Shown: positions 37,511 to 47,844 of the stretch, piece by piece
How positions within the stretch are numbered: the first letter of the stretch is position 1
Layout of the letters: every line of letters starts with the position of its first letter
Origin: Enterobacter sp. Bisph1
Lineage (GTDB): Bacteria; Pseudomonadota; Gammaproteobacteria; Enterobacterales; Enterobacteriaceae
Direction: 5' to 3'
Assembly (NCBI RefSeq): GCF_000814905.1
Contig: NZ_JXAG01000053.1
Span: 38,160 to 102,159 of the forward strand
DNA: 64,000 bases
Made by a program: the position numbers and the translations under genes
The notes under the pieces: model-generated
Told to the model about the DNA's origin: nothing
The model's input: only the letters and a program-made list of their open reading frames with translations
The model's database searches: none

Positions 37511-40147
37511 TTACTCGGCGTCGTCGTCCGCCACGTCGTCGTCGGTGTCGACTTCCGGTGCGATGTCATCGTCACCTTCCGCCACGCTGCCGTCGATGGA
37601 ATCAAGCTCTTCATCATCCACCGGCTCAGCAACACGCTGCAGACCCACCACGTTTTCATCTTCCGCTGTACGGATCAGAATTACGCCCTGGGTATTACGC
37701 CCTACCACGCTGATTTCAGATACCCGCGTACGCACCAGCGTACCGGCATCGGTGATCATCATGATCTGGTCGCTATCAGCAACCTGCACCGCGCCCACCA
37801 CCGAACCGTTACGCTCGGTCACTTTGATGGAGATAACGCCCTGGGTACCACGGGATTTGGTCGGGTACTCGGTTTCTGCGGTACGTTTACCGTAGCCGTT
37901 CTGCGTCACCGTCAGGATAGCGCCTTCACCGCGAGGAACGATCAGCGAAACCACGCTGTCGTTTTCCGCAAGCCGAATGCCGCGTACGCCGGTCGCGGTA
38001 CGACCCATCGCACGCACGGCGCCTTCTTTAAAGCGCACAACTTTGCCGGCGGCGGAGAAGAGCATCACTTCATCGCTGCCCGAGGTCAGATCGACGCCAA
38101 TCAGCTCATCGCCTTCGTTAAGGTTAACGGCAATAATCCCGGCAGAGCGCGGACGGCTGAACTCCGTCAGCGCCGTTTTCTTCACCGTACCGCTGGCGGT
38201 CGCCATAAAGACGTTGACGCCCTCTTCGTACACGCGGACCGGCAGAATCGCGGTAATACGCTCATCCTGCTCCAGCGGCAGCAGGTTGACGATCGGACGA
38301 CCACGCGCGCCACGGCTCGCTTCCGGCAGTTGGTAAACCTTCATCCAGTACAGGCGACCACGGCTGGAGAAGCAGAGGATCGTGTCATGGGTGTTGGCCA
38401 CCAGCAGGCGGTCAATAAAGTCTTCTTCTTTGATGCGCGCGGCCGATTTACCTTTACCACCGCGACGCTGGGCTTCGTAATCGGTCAGCGGCTGATACTT
38501 CACATAGCCCTGATGCGACAACGTCACCACAACATCTTCCTGGTTGATCAGGTCTTCGATGTTGATATCGGCGGTATTCGCGGTAATTTCGGTGCGACGC
38601 GCGTCGCCAAACTGTTCGCGAACCAGTTCAAGCTCTTCGCGGATCACTTCCATCAGACGCTCAGCGCTGCCGAGGATATGCAGCAGCTCGGCAATCTGCT
38701 CCAGCAGCTCTTTGTACTCGTCGAGCAGTTTTTCATGCTCAAGGCCGGTCAGTTTCTGCAAACGCAGATCCAGAATCGCCTGCGCCTGCTGTTCCGTCAG
38801 ATAGTATTTACCGTCGCGGATACCGAATTCCGGCTCCAGCCACTCCGGACGCGCGGCGTCATCGCCCGCACGCTCCAGCATGGCCGCCACGCTGCCCAGA
38901 TCCCACGCCTGCGCGATCAGACCCGCTTTCGCTTCCGCCGGCGTTGGCGCGCGGCGAATCAGCTCAATAATCGGATCGATGTTCGCCAGCGCAATCGCCA
39001 GCGCTTCGAGGATATGCGCGCGGTCACGGGCTTTACGCAGTTCGAAAATGGTACGACGGGTCACCACTTCACGGCGGTGGCGCACAAACGCGGCCAGAAT
39101 ATCTTTCAGCGGCATGATCTTCGGCTGACCATGGTGCAGGGCAACCATGTTGATACCGAAGGAGACCTGCAGCTGCGTCTGGGAGTAGAGGTTGTTCAGC
39201 ACCACTTCGCCCACGGCATCGCGTTTGACTTCAATCACGATGCGCATGCCGTCTTTATCGGACTCATCGCGCAGGGCGCTGATGCCTTCGACGCGTTTTT
39301 CTTTCACCAGCTCGGCAATTTTCTCGATCAGGCGCGCTTTGTTCACCTGGTACGGAATTTCATGCACGATGATGGTTTCACGACCGGTTTTCGCGTCAGC
39401 TTCCACTTCCGCGCGCGCGCGAATATAGATCTTGCCGCGACCGGTGCGATAGGCTTCTTCGATGCCGCGACGACCGTTGATAATCGCCGCCGTCGGGAAG
39501 TCCGGCCCCGGAATGTGCTCCATCAGCCCTTCAATGGTGATGTCTTCATTGTCGATATAGGCCAGGCAACCGTTGATCACTTCCGTTAGGTTATGGGGCG
39601 GAATGTTGGTCGCCATACCCACCGCGATACCGGACGAACCGTTGACCAGCAGGTTCGGGATCTTGGTCGGCATAACGTCAGGAATGCGTTCAGTGCCGTC
39701 GTAGTTATCGACGTAATCAACGGTCTCTTTTTCCAGATCGGCCATCAATTCATGGGCAATCTTCGCCAGGCGGATTTCCGTATAACGCATCGCCGCCGCG
39801 GAGTCGCCATCGATAGAACCGAAGTTGCCTTGACCATCGACCAGCATGTAACGCAGCGAGAACGGCTGCGCCATACGGACAATGGTGTCATACACTGCGG
39901 AATCACCATGGGGATGGTACTTACCGATTACGTCACCAACGACACGGGCTGATTTTTTGTAGGCTTTATTCCAGTCATTGCCCAATACGTTCATGGCGTA
40001 AAGTACGCGACGGTGAACCGGTTTCAGGCCATCTCGGACGTCCGGAAGCGCACGGCCAACAATGACCGACATCGCATAATCCAGATAGGAGCTCTTAAGC
40101 TCTTCCTCAATGTTAACCGGTGTAATTTCTCTCGCAAGGTCGCTCAT
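37511..40147 (-). CDS. gyrA: DNA gyrase subunit A
   Basis: This 878-residue subunit breaks and rejoins DNA in the A2B2 gyrase that introduces negative supercoils. The catalytic tyrosine is Tyr122 (RYTEIRL). The quinolone-resistance region has the susceptible residues Ser83 and Asp87. The C-terminal domain has the beta-pinwheel with the GyrA box QRRGGKGKS, and the tail is very acidic. E. coli GyrA has 875 residues. It is divergent from ubiG, as in E. coli. Confidence 0.99.
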   Translation of the reverse strand: MSDLAREITPVNIEEELKSSYLDYAMSVIVGRALPDVRDGLKPVHRRVLYAMNVLGNDWNKAYKKSARVVGDVIGKYHPHGDSAVYDTIVRMAQPFSLRYMLVDGQGNFGSIDGDSAAAMRYTEIRLAKIAHELMADLEKETVDYVDNYDGTERIPDVMPTKIPNLLVNGSSGIAVGMATNIPPHNLTEVINGCLAYIDNEDITIEGLMEHIPGPDFPTAAIINGRRGIEEAYRTGRGKIYIRARAEVEADAKTGRETIIVHEIPYQVNKARLIEKIAELVKEKRVEGISALRDESDKDGMRIVIEVKRDAVGEVVLNNLYSQTQLQVSFGINMVALHHGQPKIMPLKDILAAFVRHRREVVTRRTIFELRKARDRAHILEALAIALANIDPIIELIRRAPTPAEAKAGLIAQAWDLGSVAAMLERAGDDAARPEWLEPEFGIRDGKYYLTEQQAQAILDLRLQKLTGLEHEKLLDEYKELLEQIAELLHILGSAERLMEVIREELELVREQFGDARRTEITANTADINIEDLINQEDVVVTLSHQGYVKYQPLTDYEAQRRGGKGKSAARIKEEDFIDRLLVANTHDTILCFSSRGRLYWMKVYQLPEASRGARGRPIVNLLPLEQDERITAILPVRVYEEGVNVFMATASGTVKKTALTEFSRPRSAGIIAVNLNEGDELIGVDLTSGSDEVMLFSAAGKVVRFKEGAVRAMGRTATGVRGIRLAENDSVVSLIVPRGEGAILTVTQNGYGKRTAETEYPTKSRGTQGVISIKVTERNGSVVGAVQVADSDQIMMITDAGTLVRTRVSEISVVGRNTQGVILIRTAEDENVVGLQRVAEPVDDEELDSIDGSVAEGDDDIAPEVDTDDDVADDDAE

Positions 40148-40305
40148 CTAACCGCTATCCCTCTACTGTATCCCGGATTCAAAGGTCGCAAATTATAACA
40201 CAACCGCTTAGAGAGAGGTAAACCTATAACACCCCGGTAAAGGTTTATTCATGCCGTTGGCCTGATATACTCAGCGGTCTTATTGATAGAGGAGTTATTG
40301 CGCCG

Positions 40306-41034
40306 ATGAATGCCGAAAAAACGCCGCTTACGCAGAATGTGGATCATGCTGAAATCGCCAAATTTGAGGCGGTCGCCTCACGCTGGTGGGATAAAGAAGG
40401 CGAGTTTAAACCCCTGCACCGCATTAACCCGCTGCGTCTGGGCTATATTGGCGAACACGCGGGCGGCCTGTTCGGTAAGAAAGTCCTCGATGTCGGCTGC
40501 GGCGGCGGCATTCTGGCCGAAAGCATGGCGCAGGAAGGCGCAGACGTTACCGGGCTGGATATGGGCTTTGAGCCGCTGCAGGTGGCGCGCCTGCATGCGC
40601 TGGAATCCGGCGTACAGGTGAATTACGTACAGGAAACCGTTGAAGAGCACGCGGCGAAACAGGCGCAGCAGTATGATGTGGTGACCTGTATGGAGATGCT
40701 GGAGCATGTTCCGGATCCGCAATCGGTGGTGAAAGCCTGCGCGCAGCTGGTTAAGCCCGGCGGTCACGTCTTTTTCTCCACCATTAACCGTAACGGTAAA
40801 GCCTGGCTGATGGCGGTGATCGGTGCGGAATATGTCCTGCGCTTAGTGCCAAAAGGCACCCATGACGTGAAGAAATTTATTAAACCTGCGGAGCTGTTAA
40901 GCTGGGTCGACGAGACGGGGTTACAGGAGCAGCACATTACCGGGCTCCATTTTAACCCGCTATTGAACAAATTTACCTTAGGGCCGGGCGTGGATGTGAA
41001 TTATATGTTACATACCACGGCAAAAAACGACTAA
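40306..41034 (+). CDS. ubiG: UbiG, ubiquinone O-methyltransferase
   Basis: This 242-residue class I methyltransferase carries out both O-methylations of ubiquinone biosynthesis, using S-adenosylmethionine. The SAM-binding motif [13 protein letters not shown] lies at about residues 59-71. An amphipathic segment in the C-terminal half binds membrane lipids in the E. coli enzyme. A strong GAGGAG ribosome site precedes the ATG. It is divergent from gyrA. Confidence 0.97.
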   Translation: MNAEKTPLTQNVDHAEIAKFEAVASRWWDKEGEFKPLHRINPLRLGYIGEHAGGLFGKKVLDVGCGGGILAESMAQEGADVTGLDMGFEPLQVARLHALESGVQVNYVQETVEEHAAKQAQQYDVVTCMEMLEHVPDPQSVVKACAQLVKPGGHVFFSTINRNGKAWLMAVIGAEYVLRLVPKGTHDVKKFIKPAELLSWVDETGLQEQHITGLHFNPLLNKFTLGPGVDVNYMLHTTAKND

Positions 41035-41057
41035 GGTCATGCGTTAAAGTTATAAAA

Positions 41058-41092
41058 GATTGCGCAGGGTCAAACCGCGCAATCGCCTTTCT
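41058..41092 (+). terminator. Probable ubiG terminator
   Basis: The eight-pair stem GATTGCGC/GCGCAATC with an 11-base loop lies 24 bases after the ubiG stop. The following T tract is short and interrupted, so strength is uncertain. Confidence 0.5.
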
Positions 41093-41256
41093 CGATGAAG
41101 AAATCAGCACTCGATCAAAATTTGATTTTTTTTCTTAGATTATTGACATGCCCGCCAGGCCTTACAGCATGAGGAGTTAGGTAATCTTACCAGGTTGCAA
41201 CCTCAATTTAACCTCAAAATCAACTCTTGTACTGAAAAGAATCCTTACTAGAATAC

Positions 41257-41303
41257 TCACCATATAGCGTTTATCTTATCGCAAACCCCCTATATATAGT
41301 ATT
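41257..41303 (+). promoter_or_regulatory. Probable tandem NrdR boxes of the nrdA promoter
   Basis: Two AT-rich elements resembling NrdR boxes lie in the 345-base gap between ubiG and nrdA: CACCATATAGCG near 41258-41269 and CCCTATATATAGTATT at 41288-41303. Their centres are about 30 bases apart, three helical turns, which is the spacing expected for paired NrdR boxes. NrdR with dATP represses ribonucleotide reductase genes. No clear DnaA box was seen in the gap, and the rest of it shows nothing else recognisable. Confidence 0.6.
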
Positions 41304-41379
41304 CACCCATAAAGCTAAACACAGCAACGAGATGTGGGTATATGGGGGGATATTTTCTATTTCACGGACAGGTAATCAC

Positions 41380-43665
41380 ATGAATCAGAGTCTGCTGGTG
41401 ACAAAGCGTGATGGTGGCACTGAGCGCATCAATCTCGACAAAATTCATCGGGTGCTGGATTGGGCCGCAGAGGGGCTGAGCAATGTTTCCATTTCTCAGG
41501 TTGAGCTGCGTTCACACATTCAGTTCTATGACGGTATCAAAACGTCAGATATCCACGAGACCATTATCAAGGCCGCCGCGGATCTGATCTCCCGCGAAGC
41601 GCCGGACTACCAGTACCTGGCGGCGCGCCTGGCGATTTTCCACCTGCGTAAAAAAGCCTACGGCCAGTTTGAACCCCCTGCTCTGTTTGATCATGTGAAG
41701 AAAATGATTGAGCTGGGTAAATACGATCATCATCTGCTGGAAGACTATACGGAAGAAGAGTTCCAGCAGATGGACGGTTTTATCGACCACTGGCGCGATA
41801 TGAACTTCTCCTACGCTGCGGTGAAGCAGCTGGAAGGCAAATACCTGGTGCAGAACCGCGTCACCGGTGAAATCTACGAAAGCGCACAGTTCCTCTATAT
41901 TCTGGTGGCCGCCTGCCTGTTCTCCGGTTATCCGCGTGAAACCCGTCTGGACTACGTAAAGCGTTTTTATGACGCCGTCTCGACGTTCAAAATTTCCCTG
42001 CCGACGCCGATTATGTCCGGCGTACGCACGCCGACCCGTCAGTTCAGCTCCTGCGTACTGATTGAGTGTGGCGACAGCCTGGATTCTATTAACGCTACCT
42101 CCAGCGCGATTGTGAAATACGTTTCCCAGCGCGCCGGTATCGGTATTAACGCCGGTCGCATTCGTGCACTGGGTAGCCCGATCCGTGGCGGCGAAGCGTT
42201 CCACACCGGTTGTATCCCGTTCTACAAACACTTCCAGACGGCGGTGAAATCCTGCTCGCAGGGCGGCGTGCGCGGCGGTGCGGCGACGCTGTTCTACCCG
42301 ATGTGGCATCTGGAAGTGGAAAGCCTGCTGGTGTTGAAAAACAACCGTGGCGTAGAAGGCAACCGCGTGCGTCACATGGACTACGGCGTACAGATCAACA
42401 AACTGATGTATACCCGTCTGCTGAAAGGGGAAGATATCACCCTGTTCAGCCCGTCCGACGTGCCTGGCCTGTACGATGCCTTCTTTGCTAATCAGGACGA
42501 GTTTGAACGTCTGTATACGCAGTATGAAAAAGACGACAGCATCCGCAAACAGCGTATTAAAGCGGTGGAACTGTTCTCGCTGATGATGCAGGAACGTGCC
42601 TCTACCGGCCGTATCTACATTCAGAACGTCGATCACTGCAATACCCACAGCCCGTTCGACCCGATGGTTGCGCCGGTGCGCCAGTCTAACCTGTGCCTCG
42701 AAATCGCTCTGCCGACCAAGCCGCTGAACGATGTTAACGACGAAAGCGGTGAAATCGCTCTCTGTACGCTGTCTGCCTTTAACCTTGGGGCGATTAAAAA
42801 CCTCGACGAGCTGGAAGAGCTGGCGACGCTGGCGGTGCGTGCCCTTGATGCCCTGCTGGATTATCAGGATTACCCGATCCCGGCGGCGAAACGCGGCGCA
42901 ATGGGCCGTCGTACGCTGGGTATTGGCGTGATTAACTTTGCTTACTGGTTGGCGAAGAACGGTAAACGTTACTCCGACGGCAGCGCCAATAACCTGACGC
43001 ACCAGACCTTCGAAGCTATTCAGTACTGGCTGCTGAAAGCCTCTAACGAGCTGGCGAAAGAGCAAGGCGCGTGCCCGTGGTTTAACGAAACGACCTACTC
43101 GCAGGGTATTTTGCCGATCGACACCTACAAGAAAGATCTCGACGGCATCACCAACGAGCCGCTGCATTACGACTGGGAAGCGCTGCGCGAGTCGATCAAA
43201 ACCCACGGCCTGCGTAACTCTACGCTTTCCGCGCTGATGCCGTCAGAGACCTCTTCGCAGATCTCTAACGCCACGAACGGTATTGAGCCGCCGCGCGGAC
43301 ATGTGAGCATCAAAGCGTCGAAAGATGGCATCCTGCGTCAGGTAGTGCCGGATTACGAACAGCTGAAAAATGCCTATGAACTGCTGTGGGAGATGCCGAA
43401 TAACGACGGTTACCTGCAACTGGTCGGCATTATGCAGAAGTTTATCGATCAGTCGATTTCGGCGAATACCAACTACGATCCGACCCGTTTCCCGTCGGGT
43501 AAAGTCCCGATGCAGCAATTGTTGAAAGACTTGCTCACCGCCTACAAGTTTGGTGTGAAAACGCTGTACTATCAGAACACCCGCGATGGAGCGGAAGATG
43601 CGCAGGATGACATGGCACCTTCTATCCAGGACGATGGCTGCGAAAGCGGCGCATGTAAGATCTAA
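41380..43665 (+). CDS. nrdA: Ribonucleotide reductase class Ia, alpha subunit
   Basis: This 761-residue protein has exactly the E. coli length. It reduces ribonucleoside diphosphates to deoxy forms. An ATP-cone regulatory domain occupies the N-terminus. Active-site cysteines are in SSCVLIECGD, NLCLEIALPT and IALCTLSAF, and the C-terminal redox pair is Cys754/Cys759 in CESGACKI. The start at 41380 matches the family. The frame stays open for 48 further bases upstream, but those lie in the leader. Confidence 0.98.
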   Translation: MNQSLLVTKRDGGTERINLDKIHRVLDWAAEGLSNVSISQVELRSHIQFYDGIKTSDIHETIIKAAADLISREAPDYQYLAARLAIFHLRKKAYGQFEPPALFDHVKKMIELGKYDHHLLEDYTEEEFQQMDGFIDHWRDMNFSYAAVKQLEGKYLVQNRVTGEIYESAQFLYILVAACLFSGYPRETRLDYVKRFYDAVSTFKISLPTPIMSGVRTPTRQFSSCVLIECGDSLDSINATSSAIVKYVSQRAGIGINAGRIRALGSPIRGGEAFHTGCIPFYKHFQTAVKSCSQGGVRGGAATLFYPMWHLEVESLLVLKNNRGVEGNRVRHMDYGVQINKLMYTRLLKGEDITLFSPSDVPGLYDAFFANQDEFERLYTQYEKDDSIRKQRIKAVELFSLMMQERASTGRIYIQNVDHCNTHSPFDPMVAPVRQSNLCLEIALPTKPLNDVNDESGEIALCTLSAFNLGAIKNLDELEELATLAVRALDALLDYQDYPIPAAKRGAMGRRTLGIGVINFAYWLAKNGKRYSDGSANNLTHQTFEAIQYWLLKASNELAKEQGACPWFNETTYSQGILPIDTYKKDLDGITNEPLHYDWEALRESIKTHGLRNSTLSALMPSETSSQISNATNGIEPPRGHVSIKASKDGILRQVVPDYEQLKNAYELLWEMPNNDGYLQLVGIMQKFIDQSISANTNYDPTRFPSGKVPMQQLLKDLLTAYKFGVKTLYYQNTRDGAEDAQDDMAPSIQDDGCESGACKI

Positions 43666-43670
43666 CTAAG

Positions 43671-43695
43671 GGGCGGGGAAACCCGCCCTTTTTTT
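43671..43695 (+). terminator. Terminator-like hairpin between nrdA and nrdB
   Basis: The perfect seven-pair stem GGGCGGG/CCCGCCC, with loop GAAA, is followed by seven T. It has every mark of an intrinsic terminator but sits inside the nrdA-nrdB gap of about 50 bases, so it may only attenuate or stabilise the upstream message. Confidence 0.8.
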
Positions 43696-43717
43696 CGCAA
43701 GACAGGACACTCACTCC

Positions 43718-44848
43718 ATGGCATACACCACATTTTCACAGACGAAAAACGATCAGTTGCAAGAACCGATGTTCTTCGGCCAGCCGGTAAACGTGGCGCG
43801 CTACGATCAGCAAAAATATGACATCTTCGAAAAGCTGATTGAGAAACAACTCTCCTTCTTCTGGCGTCCGGAAGAGGTTGACGTTTCCCGCGACCGTATC
43901 GATTTCCAGGCGCTGCCGGAACACGAAAAGCACATCTTTATCAGCAACCTGAAATACCAGACGCTGCTGGATTCTATTCAGGGTCGCAGCCCGAACGTAG
44001 CGCTGCTGCCGCTAATCTCCATCCCGGAACTGGAAACCTGGGTTGAAACCTGGGCGTTTTCAGAAACTATCCACTCACGCTCTTATACTCATATCATTCG
44101 CAATATCGTTAACGATCCGGCGGTGGTATTTGACGATATCGTCACCAATGAGCAGATCCTCAAGCGTGCGGACGGTATTTCGCGCTTCTACGATGAGCTG
44201 ATCGAAATGACCAGCTACTGGCATCTGCTCGGCGAAGGCACGCATAACGTCAACGGTAAAACCGTGACCGTCAGCCTGCGCGAGCTGAAGAAGAAGCTCT
44301 ATCTGTGTCTGATGAGCGTTAACGCGCTGGAAGCAATCCGCTTCTATGTCAGCTTCGCCTGCTCTTTCGCTTTCGCCGAGCGCGAACTGATGGAAGGCAA
44401 CGCCAAAATTATTCGCCTGATTGCCCGCGACGAAGCCCTGCATCTGACGGGTACCCAGCATATGCTGAACCTGCTGCGCTCCGGCGTCGATGATGCGGAA
44501 ATGGCCGAGATTGCCGAAGAGTGCAAACAGGAGTGCTACGACCTGTTTGTGCAGGCGGCGCTGCAGGAAAAAGAGTGGGCGGAATACCTGTTCCAGGGCG
44601 GTTCGATGATTGGCCTGAACAAAGATATTCTCTGCCAGTACGTGGAGTACATCACCAATATCCGCATGCAGGCGGTCGGGCTGGATCTGCCGTTCCAGAC
44701 CCGTTCCAACCCGATTCCGTGGATCAATACCTGGCTGGTTTCCGATAACGTGCAGGTTGCGCCGCAGGAAGTGGAAGTGAGCTCCTATCTGGTCGGTCAG
44801 ATTGACTCTGAAGTCGATACCGACGATCTGAGCAACTTCCAGCTCTGA
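43718..44848 (+). CDS. nrdB: Ribonucleotide reductase class Ia, beta subunit
   Basis: This 376-residue subunit carries the di-iron tyrosyl radical that starts catalysis in NrdA. The radical tyrosine is Tyr123 (Met counted) in HSRSYTHII. Iron ligands are the Glu and His residues in [15 protein letters not shown] and DEALHLTG. The C-terminal tail ([10 protein letters not shown]) docks on NrdA. Its stop overlaps the yfaE start by one base. Confidence 0.98.
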   Translation: MAYTTFSQTKNDQLQEPMFFGQPVNVARYDQQKYDIFEKLIEKQLSFFWRPEEVDVSRDRIDFQALPEHEKHIFISNLKYQTLLDSIQGRSPNVALLPLISIPELETWVETWAFSETIHSRSYTHIIRNIVNDPAVVFDDIVTNEQILKRADGISRFYDELIEMTSYWHLLGEGTHNVNGKTVTVSLRELKKKLYLCLMSVNALEAIRFYVSFACSFAFAERELMEGNAKIIRLIARDEALHLTGTQHMLNLLRSGVDDAEMAEIAEECKQECYDLFVQAALQEKEWAEYLFQGGSMIGLNKDILCQYVEYITNIRMQAVGLDLPFQTRSNPIPWINTWLVSDNVQVAPQEVEVSSYLVGQIDSEVDTDDLSNFQL

Positions 44849-45102
44849 TGAGCCGCGTAACGCTAAGCCTTTCCGGCACGCACGTACAGTGCCGGGATGA
44901 GCACCCTTCCCTGCTGGTGGCGCTCGAATCGCATCAGGTGGAAGTTGAATATCAGTGCCGGGCCGGATATTGCGGCTCCTGCCGCTGCCGTCTGGTAGCA
45001 GGCCAGGTCGACTGGATTGCCGAGCCGCTGGCCTTTATCAACGAAGGGGAAATTTTGCCCTGCTGCTGCCGGGCGAAAGGCGATATCGAAATCGAGATGT
45101 AA
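44848..45102 (+). CDS. yfaE: YfaE, [2Fe-2S] ferredoxin for NrdB cofactor maintenance
   Basis: This 84-residue plant-type ferredoxin has ligands in the pattern CRAGYCGSC followed by a distal CCC. It supplies electrons to rebuild the NrdB di-iron tyrosyl cofactor. The overlap TGATG with nrdB implies coupled translation. The stop lies at the edge of the following terminator. Confidence 0.96.
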   Translation: MSRVTLSLSGTHVQCRDEHPSLLVALESHQVEVEYQCRAGYCGSCRCRLVAGQVDWIAEPLAFINEGEILPCCCRAKGDIEIEM

Positions 45103-45132
45103 AAAAGGGCCTGTACTGGCCCTTTTGTTTTT
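45101..45132 (+). terminator. Bidirectional terminator between yfaE and glpQ
   Basis: The stem AAAAGGGCC/GGCCCTTTT has A on its left and T on its right flank, so it serves yfaE on the plus strand and glpQ on the minus strand. In E. coli inaA lies in this neighbourhood. No trace of it is seen here. Confidence 0.88.
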
Positions 45133-45137
45133 ACTCT

Positions 45138-46205
45138 TTATTCAGATTTATTCAGAAACCGCACCGCTTTGTCGGGGAAGTCGGTAAACAATCCCTCAAC
45201 GTCCGCCTGCTGATACAGCACCTTATACAGCTGATTGACATCGCTGGCATACGGCGGAAGCTGATCGGCGCGCACGGTAAACGGATGCACCTGCAAATGG
45301 CTGGCATGGGCTTCTTTCACCATCGGCGTGAGCTTCACATTGCCCGGTTTCGAGCCTTCGGCTACCAGCATATGGTAATCGGGACCAATGCCATCGGCGT
45401 ACTGGGCGATTTGCTTCATCGCGCCTGGTTCAAACATCCAGTCATAGCTGTAGTTGACCCATTTGCCGTCCGGCTGCTTCTGCTGGGTTTCATTCCATTT
45501 GGTATAGGCAATCAGCTGCACCAGTTTGAGATCCATCCCCATTTTCGGTTCAAGCTCATTTTTGATCCGCTTGAGTTCGGCGGCGTCAAAGCATTGCAGA
45601 TAGACCTTGTCCTGCTTGCTGGTGTAGCCGTACTTTTTCAGCACTTCCAGCGTTTTCGCCGCAATGTCTTTGCCTTCCTGATGGTGGAACCACGGTGCTT
45701 TAATCTCCGGGTAGATACCGATATTTTTGCCCGTCGAGTGGTTCAGCCCCTGCACAAACTCGATCTCGTCTTCGAAAGTGTGAATACGGAAATCGGATTT
45801 ACCCATCGGGAAACGCCCCGGATAAACCTGGGTTTTCTTGCCGTTTTCCACGTCGAAGCCTTCAGTGAACTTCAGCGAGCGGATCTCATCCAGCGTAAAG
45901 TCGATGGCATAGTAACGCCCGTCTTTGCGCGCGCGCTGCGGGAAGCGCTCGGCGACATCCGTTACCCGGTCGAGATAGTGATCGTGCAGGACAACCAAAT
46001 GGTCATCTTTGGTCATCACCAGATCTTGTTCCAGATAATCTGCCCCCTGCGCATAGGCCATCGCTTTCGCCGGTAAGGTATGTTCCGGCAGATAGCCGCT
46101 GGCACCGCGGTGGGCGATAACGATTTTATCGCTGGCCAGCGCCTGGCTGCTTAACGCGCCTGCCAGCAGCAGGCTCAGGGTAATGCGACTGAAAGTGCTT
46201 TTCAT
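45138..46205 (-). CDS. glpQ: GlpQ, periplasmic glycerophosphodiester phosphodiesterase
   Basis: This 355-residue enzyme hydrolyses glycerophosphodiesters to glycerol-3-phosphate and an alcohol in the periplasm. A signal peptide covers residues 1 to about 24. The catalytic motif HRGASGYLPEHT follows at about 32-43, with the paired Glu and Asp in YLEQDLVMTKD. The product is imported by GlpT, encoded just upstream on the same strand with an 11-base gap, so glpTQ is one operon. AAGGAG precedes the ATG. Confidence 0.97.
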   Translation of the reverse strand: MKSTFSRITLSLLLAGALSSQALASDKIVIAHRGASGYLPEHTLPAKAMAYAQGADYLEQDLVMTKDDHLVVLHDHYLDRVTDVAERFPQRARKDGRYYAIDFTLDEIRSLKFTEGFDVENGKKTQVYPGRFPMGKSDFRIHTFEDEIEFVQGLNHSTGKNIGIYPEIKAPWFHHQEGKDIAAKTLEVLKKYGYTSKQDKVYLQCFDAAELKRIKNELEPKMGMDLKLVQLIAYTKWNETQQKQPDGKWVNYSYDWMFEPGAMKQIAQYADGIGPDYHMLVAEGSKPGNVKLTPMVKEAHASHLQVHPFTVRADQLPPYASDVNQLYKVLYQQADVEGLFTDFPDKAVRFLNKSE

Positions 46206-46216
46206 CTACTGTCTCC

Positions 46217-47569
46217 TTAGTGACGACGCGCCTGCATTTCCGCATGGTGACGCTTCTCGCCTATCATCACGATAATCAGCAGTAAAACGGCGAGGATGCT
46301 GCCGCCAATCATCACCATAAAGCCACCGTCCCAGCCGAAGAAATCGACGGTATAGCCGACAATGGCGCTGGCGGCGACGGAGCCGCCAAGATAACCAAAC
46401 AGGCCGGTAAAGCCCGCTGCGGTACCCGCTGCTTTTTTCGGTGCCAGCTCCAGCGCATGCAGACCGATCAGCATGACCGGGCCGTAGATTAAAAAGCCGA
46501 TTACGATCATACAGGCCATATCAACGTGGGGTTGCCCCGGCGGGTTCAGCCAGTACACGATTGTCGCAATGGTCACCAGCGTCATAAAGAACACCCCAGT
46601 GGCACCGCGATTGCCGCGAAAGACCTTATCCGACATCCAGCCACACAGCAGCGTGCCCGGAATCCCCGCATATTCATACAGGAAATAGGCCCACGAGGAT
46701 TTATCCAGCGCGAAGTGTTTGACCTCTTTCAGGTAGGTTGGCGACCAGTCAAGAATGCCGTAACGCAGCAGGTAGACAAAGACGTTCGCCACCGCGATGT
46801 ACCACAGCAGTTTGTTAGGCAGGATGTACTGCATGAAGATCTGTTTGGCCGTCAGTTCCTGTTCATGCTTTTCGTTGTAGTCATCCGGGTAGTCGTTTTT
46901 GTACTCTTCAATCGGCGGCAGGCCGCAGGATTGCGGGGTGTCGCGCATCAGCGCAAAGGCAATAATCGCCACCACGATCGCGCCAAACGCCGGCATATAC
47001 AGCGCCGCATGCCAGTCGTTAAACCACGCCATCCCCAGCAGGAACAGCAGTGGAGGAATACCGCCGCCAACGTTATGGGCACAGTTCCACACCGACACAA
47101 TGCTGCCGCGCTCTTTTTGCGACCACCAGTGAACCATGGTGCGCCCGCACGGCGGCCAGCCCATTCCCTGGAACCAGCCGCACAGGAACAGCAACACAAA
47201 CATCACCATGATGCTGGAGGTGGCCCAGGGCACAAAGCCCATAAACAGCATCACCGCCGCCGCCAGAATTAACCCGGCGGGCAGGAAAACGCGCGGATTA
47301 GAGCGATCCGACACCGAGCCCATAATGAATTTCGAGAAACCGTAGGCAATGGAGATCCCGGACAACGCGAAACCGAGATCGCCACGGGAAAAACCTTGTT
47401 CAACTAAATAGGGCATCGCCAGCGCAAAGTTTTTGCGCACCAGATAGTAGGCGGCATAACCGAAGAAGATGCCGAGGAAAATTTGCCAGCGTAATCGACG
47501 GTATAAGGGATCAACTTGCGCGTCGGGTACACGCGGCTTGTGGGGGGAAGGTCTAAAAATACTCAACAT
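46217..47569 (-). CDS. glpT: GlpT, glycerol-3-phosphate:phosphate antiporter
   Basis: This 450-residue inner-membrane protein belongs to the organophosphate:phosphate antiporter family of the major facilitator superfamily, with 12 helices. The substrate-site arginine appears to lie near residue 45 in the YYLVRKNF segment. GlpT also imports fosfomycin. It is two residues shorter than the E. coli protein. GGAGG precedes the ATG. It is divergent from glpA and shares a control region with it. Confidence 0.97.
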   Translation of the reverse strand: MLSIFRPSPHKPRVPDAQVDPLYRRLRWQIFLGIFFGYAAYYLVRKNFALAMPYLVEQGFSRGDLGFALSGISIAYGFSKFIMGSVSDRSNPRVFLPAGLILAAAVMLFMGFVPWATSSIMVMFVLLFLCGWFQGMGWPPCGRTMVHWWSQKERGSIVSVWNCAHNVGGGIPPLLFLLGMAWFNDWHAALYMPAFGAIVVAIIAFALMRDTPQSCGLPPIEEYKNDYPDDYNEKHEQELTAKQIFMQYILPNKLLWYIAVANVFVYLLRYGILDWSPTYLKEVKHFALDKSSWAYFLYEYAGIPGTLLCGWMSDKVFRGNRGATGVFFMTLVTIATIVYWLNPPGQPHVDMACMIVIGFLIYGPVMLIGLHALELAPKKAAGTAAGFTGLFGYLGGSVAASAIVGYTVDFFGWDGGFMVMIGGSILAVLLLIIVMIGEKRHHAEMQARRH

Positions 47570-47844
47570 AACGGCCTCCGTGGCGCGGTAAAACTCATAT
47601 CTTTTTATTTAATGAGTGAAAACGAACATAACTCGAGGTATTCGCGGCGGATTGTAGTGAAAGTTTTAACCAGAGCAAATGAGTTGTCGCATACATTGTT
47701 ACAGAAATATGACAAATGTCTAACTTCGCGCATGAAAGCGCGTTTCATTTTCGTTTTTTGCTCGAATATGCGCGATATCAAACAAACCACAATCATAGTA
47801 TGGCTAAATGGTTTCTAAGGAACGTTGACCAGAAGGACGCGAAG
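47570..47844. promoter_or_regulatory. glpTQ-glpABC divergent control region with GlpR and CRP sites
   Basis: This 275-base AT-rich region drives both glp operons. A 20-base element at 47621-47640 matches the GlpR operator consensus WATGTTCGWTAACGAACATW at about 16 positions, with a perfect right half (AACGAACATA). A CRP-like site is possible at 47677-47698 (AAATGAGTT then ATACATT). An imperfect palindrome ATGAAA/TTTCAT at 47732-47748 may be a further site. In E. coli this region is repressed by GlpR and activated by cAMP-CRP. Confidence 0.7.

Noticed and set aside
38330..39589. 419-residue plus-strand frame opposite gyrA
   Set aside because: Antisense shadow of gyrA with biased composition and no plausible start region.
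41545..43206. 553-residue minus-strand open frame opposite nrdA
   Set aside because: It is the antisense shadow of a highly conserved gene. Its composition is Arg/Gln/Val/His-rich, as expected for a reverse frame.
44955..46076. 373-residue plus-strand frame opposite glpQ
   Set aside because: It overlaps yfaE, its terminator and glpQ. The true genes are clear on the other frames.
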